Source of the DNA: DAOMNO01 sp035443885
GTDB taxonomy: Bacteria > Planctomycetota > Phycisphaerae > Phycisphaerales > SM1A02
Reading direction: 5' to 3'
Assembly: GCA_035443885.1 (NCBI GenBank)
Contig: DAOMNO010000001.1
Span: 62,001-126,000, forward strand
Length of the DNA stretch: 64,000 bases
Shown here: positions 59,882 through 64,000 of the stretch, one piece after another
Layout: each line of letters begins with the position of its first letter
Numbering within the stretch: the first letter of the stretch is position 1
Position numbers and translations under genes: made by a program
The notes under the pieces: generated by a model
The model's database searches: none
What the model saw: the letters and a program-made list of their open reading frames with translations, nothing else
What the model was told of the DNA's origin: nothing

Positions 59882-61303
59882 ATGGAAGAGTACGACCTGA
59901 TCTGTCTCGGCTGCGGACCTGCGGGCGAGAAGGCCGCTACCCAGGCGAGCTACTTCGGGCGCAAGGTGGCAATCATTGAGCGTCATGCGCGACCAGGCGG
60001 CGCGATGGTCAACACTGGAACCATTCCTTCCAAAAGCCTGCGAGAAACCGCGCTGTTGTGCTCCGCCTTTCATCGCCGACCGATGCCGGGCGTACAGTTC
60101 AAAGTCGATCACAATATTTCCGTCGCCAAGTTCATGGCGCGACGCCATCTCATCGAACAGCAGGAACACGACCGGATTGAGCAATCGTTCGATCGGCACG
60201 GCATTGATGTGTATCGAGGTGACGGCCGCCTTCTCGACGCGCACACGATCGAAGTGAAAAGACCGGATAGCAGCTCACTGACGCTGCGTACAAAATTCAT
60301 TCTGATCGCCACTGGCTCTTCCCCGGTGCGCCCGGCCCATGTTCCATTTCACCTGCCGGGGGTTGTCGATGCCGACACGGTGCTTGAGCTTCCGAAGATT
60401 CCAGAATCCATGATCATCGTTGGCGGCGGTGTAATTGGTATGGAATACGCATCGGTGTTTGCCGAGATGGAAGTGCATGTAACGCTCATCCACGGCCATG
60501 ATGTTGTACTGCCGTTTCTTGATGCGGAATGCCGCGAGCTGCTGATGCGCACGCTGCGCGAGCAGAACGTTACGTTTATGCTGAACGCAGCGGTCAAGAG
60601 CGTCAATCGGCGTGGTGAAGTGGTGCATGTTACGCTTGAAGATGGCCGATCTTTGAACGCAGACGCACTGCTGTGGGCAGCTGGTCGCTCAAGCAATTCT
60701 GCGAACATCGGGCTGGAAAACGCTGGCGTGCAGCGTGGAGAACGCGGCCTCATCGCCGTCAACGAGCACTACCAGACCAGCGTGCCGTCCATCTACGCAG
60801 CAGGAGATGTCATCGGCTTCCCTGCACTGGCTGCAACGTCAATGGAACAGGGCCGGGTTGCTGCATGTCGGATGTTCAATATTCCCTTCAAGAAGAAGCT
60901 CGCCGAGGCGACCCCCATTGGTCTCTACACCATTCCCGCAGTGTCGATGGTGGGCATGAGCGCGGAACAGGCAAAGAAGACCGGTCGTGAGATCGTCATC
61001 GGGCGGGCAGAGTACCGCTACAACGTGCGAGGCCGAATGCTGGGCGACGAACGAGGCCTACTCAAATGCATCTTTGATGCTGATACAAAGAAGCTGCTCG
61101 GCGTGTGCGTCGTGGGCGAAGACGCAACCGAACTCATCCACCTTGGGCAGACGGTCATCACGCTCGGCGGAGATATTGACTACTTCATCAATGCCTGCTT
61201 CAACTACCCATCGCTTTGCGAGCTTTACAAGTACGCAGCCTACAGTGCCCTGCAAACCTTGGCGGCGCAGAAGCCGGACGGCTCCATCGCCAAGGCGGCG
61301 TAA
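59882..61303 (+). CDS. sthA: Soluble pyridine nucleotide transhydrogenase
   Basis: 473 residues. A flavoprotein of the disulfide-reductase fold: FAD motif GCGPAGEKAA at the start, NAD(P) motif VGGGVIGMEYASVF in the middle and the second FAD motif YAAGDVIGFPALA. The redox disulfide is missing: the segment reads NTGTIPSKSLRE, where dihydrolipoamide dehydrogenase would have two Cys. This is the known mark of SthA. It balances NADPH and NADH. An AAGAAGG ribosome site lies just upstream of the ATG. Confidence 0.95.
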   Translation: MEEYDLICLGCGPAGEKAATQASYFGRKVAIIERHARPGGAMVNTGTIPSKSLRETALLCSAFHRRPMPGVQFKVDHNISVAKFMARRHLIEQQEHDRIEQSFDRHGIDVYRGDGRLLDAHTIEVKRPDSSSLTLRTKFILIATGSSPVRPAHVPFHLPGVVDADTVLELPKIPESMIIVGGGVIGMEYASVFAEMEVHVTLIHGHDVVLPFLDAECRELLMRTLREQNVTFMLNAAVKSVNRRGEVVHVTLEDGRSLNADALLWAAGRSSNSANIGLENAGVQRGERGLIAVNEHYQTSVPSIYAAGDVIGFPALAATSMEQGRVAACRMFNIPFKKKLAEATPIGLYTIPAVSMVGMSAEQAKKTGREIVIGRAEYRYNVRGRMLGDERGLLKCIFDADTKKLLGVCVVGEDATELIHLGQTVITLGGDIDYFINACFNYPSLCELYKYAAYSALQTLAAQKPDGSIAKAA

Positions 61304-61348
61304 CACCCGGCCCCTCCACCCGTTGAAAACTCACGCTATGCTCACGCC

Positions 61349-61999
61349 ATGCGCGAGGTGCAGGATCATTACTTTCGGCTGGCGAAGAAAGAGGGCTACC
61401 TTTCTCGCGCCGCCTACAAGCTGATCGAAATCGACGATCGCAAGAAACTGCTGCGCAAAGGGGACCGCGTACTCGACTGCGGCGCAGCACCGGGGAGCTG
61501 GTTGCAGGTCGCTTCGAAGCGTGTTGGGCCAAAGGGTCTCGTCGTCGGCATCGACCTCAAACCGATCCCCCATCGCTTCAACGATCCTACCGTTCGCATC
61601 ATTGAAGGCGACTTCACGACCTTTCCGCCCGACGATCTGCTCGGAACTGGCGAACGGTTCGATGTCGTTCTTTCCGACATGGCGCCCAGCACCACGGGCC
61701 AGCATGTCATCGACCATCACTTATCCGTGCGCCTGTGCCAGGCTGTGCTCGATCATTGCGACACGCTGCTCAAGCCGGGCGGCAAGCTCGCGATGAAGGT
61801 CTTTGAAGGCGAAGCGTATCCCGAACTACTTGCGAGAACGAAGGCGATGTTCGAAGCCGCCAAAGGCTTCAAGCCAAAGGCCTCACGAGGTGAATCGACG
61901 GAGATCTACATCGTCGCCGAGAATTTCAAACCAAAGCCATCCGCAGCACCTTCGGATGCACCACCACTCGCACCTGCGAAGAAGCCTGCGGGCTGGTGA
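61349..61999 (+). CDS. rlmE: 23S rRNA (uridine-2552) 2'-O-methyltransferase
   Basis: 216 residues of the FtsJ/RrmJ family. The start EVQDHYFRLAKKEGYLSRAAYKL carries the first Lys of the K-D-K-E tetrad; VLDCGAAPGSW is the SAM site; LSDMAPSTTG gives the Asp, AMKVFEG the second Lys and STEIYIV the Glu. It methylates U2552 of the large-subunit rRNA. The last 20 residues are a Pro/Ala-rich tail. It follows sthA by 45 bases and converges with the dockerin protein gene. Confidence 0.94.
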   Translation: MREVQDHYFRLAKKEGYLSRAAYKLIEIDDRKKLLRKGDRVLDCGAAPGSWLQVASKRVGPKGLVVGIDLKPIPHRFNDPTVRIIEGDFTTFPPDDLLGTGERFDVVLSDMAPSTTGQHVIDHHLSVRLCQAVLDHCDTLLKPGGKLAMKVFEGEAYPELLARTKAMFEAAKGFKPKASRGESTEIYIVAENFKPKPSAAPSDAPPLAPAKKPAGW

Positions 62000-62068
62000 T
62001 TGCCGCGGCGCGGTGCTTGAGCCGCGACAGCACTTGTGCGTCTCACACCACCATGCGACTTGCTTCGC

Positions 62069-63463
62069 TCATCCCCAGTTGCTGAGCAGGATCAAGAGAT
62101 CTTGCACATCAACAACACCGGAGTTGTTGAGGTCAGCCGGGCATGGGCCTGACTTCGGGCATGGCCCCCATGAGCCGAGCAGAATCAGCAGGTCAAGCAC
62201 ATCGACGACTCCATCATTGTTGAGGTCGCCGAGCGTCGGTGTATTCGCATCCGCATACGCGATAAAGATACCGCTGCCCCATTCAATCTGGTTGTTGCCC
62301 TCAGGCGTGAGCGCCGCATTGAACGCGATATCGCCATGATCGTTGATCGCCACCGCGCCACCGAATGTTACGCTGGTATCGTGCTGCGCAATCCACGCAG
62401 GCCCCTGATCGGTCGGAATCGTGTCCCATTGGCCGATGACTCGCCGGAGATCGGTCCCATCGCCCACAAAAATCGCGTAATAGTTGTTGTTGTCACGCGC
62501 GCGAAACACCACAAGACCGTTGTTGTTCGCAGCAGGTGGAAAGAACTCAATGGTGTTGATTGCTGCGTTGAATGTCGTGGCGATTTCGATGGTTGTGCTG
62601 CCGTTCGACAGGTAAACGCCACGACCACCACCCACAAGCGTTGCATTGAACGCCACCCAGCCGGTATCGGTGAGTGAGACGGAGTTGTCAAAGTTCGAAA
62701 AAATCGACTTTGGATTGAGGCTGTTGCTCCTCGCGATCAGCGTCGAGTTGCCGGAGACATCGATGATGCGAATCTCGTTCCCGCCGCTTACCTGTACTTT
62801 ACCTGCAATCGCGCGGCTATTGTTGAACGATGGTGTGAACAGGAATGAATACGGACTGATGGGATCAACACTGGTTTCGACGGCATGAAATGCGCCCGTC
62901 AGCGTGCTCTGCCCGTCATACGACCACCATGCATTTCCGCTGCCGCTGAATGCTGGGCGGTGCGCAATGTGGCCAGAGTCGTTGACCTGAGGTGAACCCC
63001 AAGATGACGTACCGATCGGATGGCTGACCTTGAATCCACTGGAGTTCGTCGCGCCATCGTAGAAGTAGATGCCGTTCTGCGAAGAGAATGTTTGCGGGAA
63101 AACGACGTAGCCATGATTGTTGAGCGACACATCGCTGATGAATGCATCGTTGGGCGAAACGTAGGCGATGGAACCTGAGCCGCCAGCGCCAAACCAGACG
63201 CCCTGCGCATCCCCGACAGGCGAGACCTTGAACGCAACCTGCCCCGCGTTGTTGAGCGCGGGGGTCACGCTGTTGAAGAACACATTGGGCGGCAGGTTGT
63301 AGGAGCCTGACGGATTGACGCCAAAGTTGGATCGAGCCTGAAGCTCAAACATGGTGTACGTTGGAACATCAGCCAGCAAAATTGCCGGCCAAATCGCGTG
63401 CGGCACAATCACGACAAGCGCAAAACATGCCCGAATACTGGTAACACGATTCTCTTGCTTCAT
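62069..63463 (-). CDS. Secreted beta-repeat protein with dockerin-like repeats
   Basis: 464 residues from the ATG at 63463, preceded by GAAGGAGG. A signal segment (ACFALVVIVPHAIWPAILLA) is followed by six or more loosely repeated units with the phrases VTPALNNAGQVAFK, DVSLNNHGYVVF, SPQVNDSGHIA, SVSLTDTGWVAF and AVAINDHGDIAFNA. This is the planctomycete DUF7453-like propeller type (x-N-N/D-x-G-x-V/I-x-F). Two dockerin-like repeats finish it (LNNDGVVDVLDLLILLGSWG, LNNSGVVDVQDLLILLSNWG). No enzyme motif is seen; a binding or surface role is likely. Confidence 0.82.
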   Translation of the reverse strand: MKQENRVTSIRACFALVVIVPHAIWPAILLADVPTYTMFELQARSNFGVNPSGSYNLPPNVFFNSVTPALNNAGQVAFKVSPVGDAQGVWFGAGGSGSIAYVSPNDAFISDVSLNNHGYVVFPQTFSSQNGIYFYDGATNSSGFKVSHPIGTSSWGSPQVNDSGHIAHRPAFSGSGNAWWSYDGQSTLTGAFHAVETSVDPISPYSFLFTPSFNNSRAIAGKVQVSGGNEIRIIDVSGNSTLIARSNSLNPKSIFSNFDNSVSLTDTGWVAFNATLVGGGRGVYLSNGSTTIEIATTFNAAINTIEFFPPAANNNGLVVFRARDNNNYYAIFVGDGTDLRRVIGQWDTIPTDQGPAWIAQHDTSVTFGGAVAINDHGDIAFNAALTPEGNNQIEWGSGIFIAYADANTPTLGDLNNDGVVDVLDLLILLGSWGPCPKSGPCPADLNNSGVVDVQDLLILLSNWG

Positions 63464-63976
63464 AACCACGCCTCCTTCTCGATCTTCCGATTGCTGCTCG
63501 TCGTTCAGCAATGTACCCGAAAAACCATCGCATCTCATCCATAAACTCATGGGAACTCGCGGCATAGGCGCTTCACTGCACGCTCATTGCAGATGTTCTC
63601 GAAGCAGAGGGATTCCACCCTCTTTGCAGTTCTCTCAACAAAAAACCCGCTATCGGACTTGCAAAAACGAGTTTTTTCGCGCATGATTGGCTCTCGTTCT
63701 TGGTCCGTTAACGCACCTTCAAGCGCATCAAAGCGACCTTTCTGGGTCGCAGCATGGGTGCTGGATCGGAGACGGGACTGGCAGTGTTTTACGCTACGCC
63801 AGTTCTCCACATCAGGGGCTTATGGGTGGATTGTTGGTGTTTTACAACTGAGGACGCACAAGCAATCGAAAACGCCCCGCAACAAGGCCCGTGTACCCTG
63901 CTCCACGTTTCGCTTTGAATCAATGTGTCGGATCATTGCGTGATATGCTCCGATCGAACCAATGAGGAATAGATCA
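63464..63976. other. Gene-free stretch before the last gene
   Basis: No convincing coding frame on either strand; an 87-codon frame on the minus strand (63547-63810) has no recognisable motif or ribosome site. A hairpin AGAGGG-ATTCCA-CCCTCT lies at 63606-63623. The A/T-rich inverted repeat AAAAAC-GA-GTTTTT is at 63662-63675. Both could be transcript ends, but neither is a textbook terminator. Confidence 0.5.
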
Positions 63977-64000
63977 ATGCTCAAGACTGGAAAAACGCTC
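63977..64000 (+). CDS. Start of a gene cut by the window end (partial)
   Basis: An ATG at 63977 with GAGGAAT 6 to 12 bases upstream opens a frame MLKTGKTL that runs off the window. Only eight codons are visible, so nothing can be said about the product; the ribosome site and the following basic residues, as in a signal peptide start, are the only support. Confidence 0.35.

Noticed and set aside
62005..62026. GC-rich inverted repeat after rlmE as a terminator
   Set aside because: Only five base pairs can form without mismatch and no T-run follows on either strand.
63547..63810. Minus-strand frame of 87 codons near the right end
   Set aside because: No ribosome site, no motif, and it overlaps the untranslated region of the adjacent minus-strand gene; treated as chance.

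Overview
The window reads as one contiguous chromosomal stretch of a planctomycete, most likely of the class Phycisphaerae and possibly from a nitrogen-rich or oxygen-limited habitat. This rests on recalled family features, not on a search. Four secreted proteins end in planctomycete-type dockerin-like repeats (ADxNxSGxVDVxDLLILLGxWG), and two carry the Cys-rich GACC..GGTYQGDGT or GNCY..CCNxxWDSIC modules common in this group. No phage, transposon, CRISPR array, rRNA or tRNA gene was found.

Layout. 1-4.1 kb: end of a beta-propeller-like gene, purH, a methyltransferase, tag and an HNH nuclease. 4.1-8 kb: a strongly structured leader and a large secreted metzincin-like protease with a clear terminator. 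8-15 kb: an orphan nuoB, a STAS protein, a DUF1570 protein, a DUF6265-like protein, and a divergent pair of a globin-coupled sensor kinase and a NarL-type regulator. 15-23.3 kb (minus strand): a tightly coupled cbb3 oxidase operon ccoNO(fused)-Q-P-G-(small CcoH-like)-SafE-I-S. A porin lies divergent to it, followed by a tyrosine phenol-lyase gene with a stop codon directly after its best start codon. 26.8-38.2 kb: nitrogen-oxide region with rrf2-nnrS on the minus strand and, divergently, nosZ (clade II), a NosB-like/NosD fusion, nosF, nosY, a nosL/YtkA fusion, a COX3 protein with a cytochrome c inserted between helices, and a second rrf2. 38.2-45.7 kb: napD-A-B-F-orf on the minus strand, divergent from a tetraheme cytochrome / Fe-S / NrfD quinol-oxidising module. 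45.8-49.9 kb: Anbu-type operon (ATP-grasp, alpha-E, proteasome-like peptidase, transglutaminase). 50-64 kb: secreted multicopper oxidase, STAS protein, hutI, map, a prolyl oligopeptidase, a small membrane protein, a subtilase, sthA, rlmE, a secreted dockerin protein and the first codons of another gene.

How the parts fit. Between 15 and 46 kb nearly every gene serves low-oxygen respiration: a high-affinity cbb3 oxidase, periplasmic nitrate reduction fed by an NrfD-type module, N2O reduction, and NO-response regulators. No nitrite or NO reductase is present in the window. The region is rich in gene fusions: CcoN-CcoO, NosB-like/NosD, NosL/YtkA, NnrS/ScdA_N, COX3/cytochrome c and a duplicated NapB. 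The COX3/cytochrome c protein inside the nos operon, the leader at about 4.35-4.55 kb, and the nested inverted repeat at 49.9 kb are the least explained elements.
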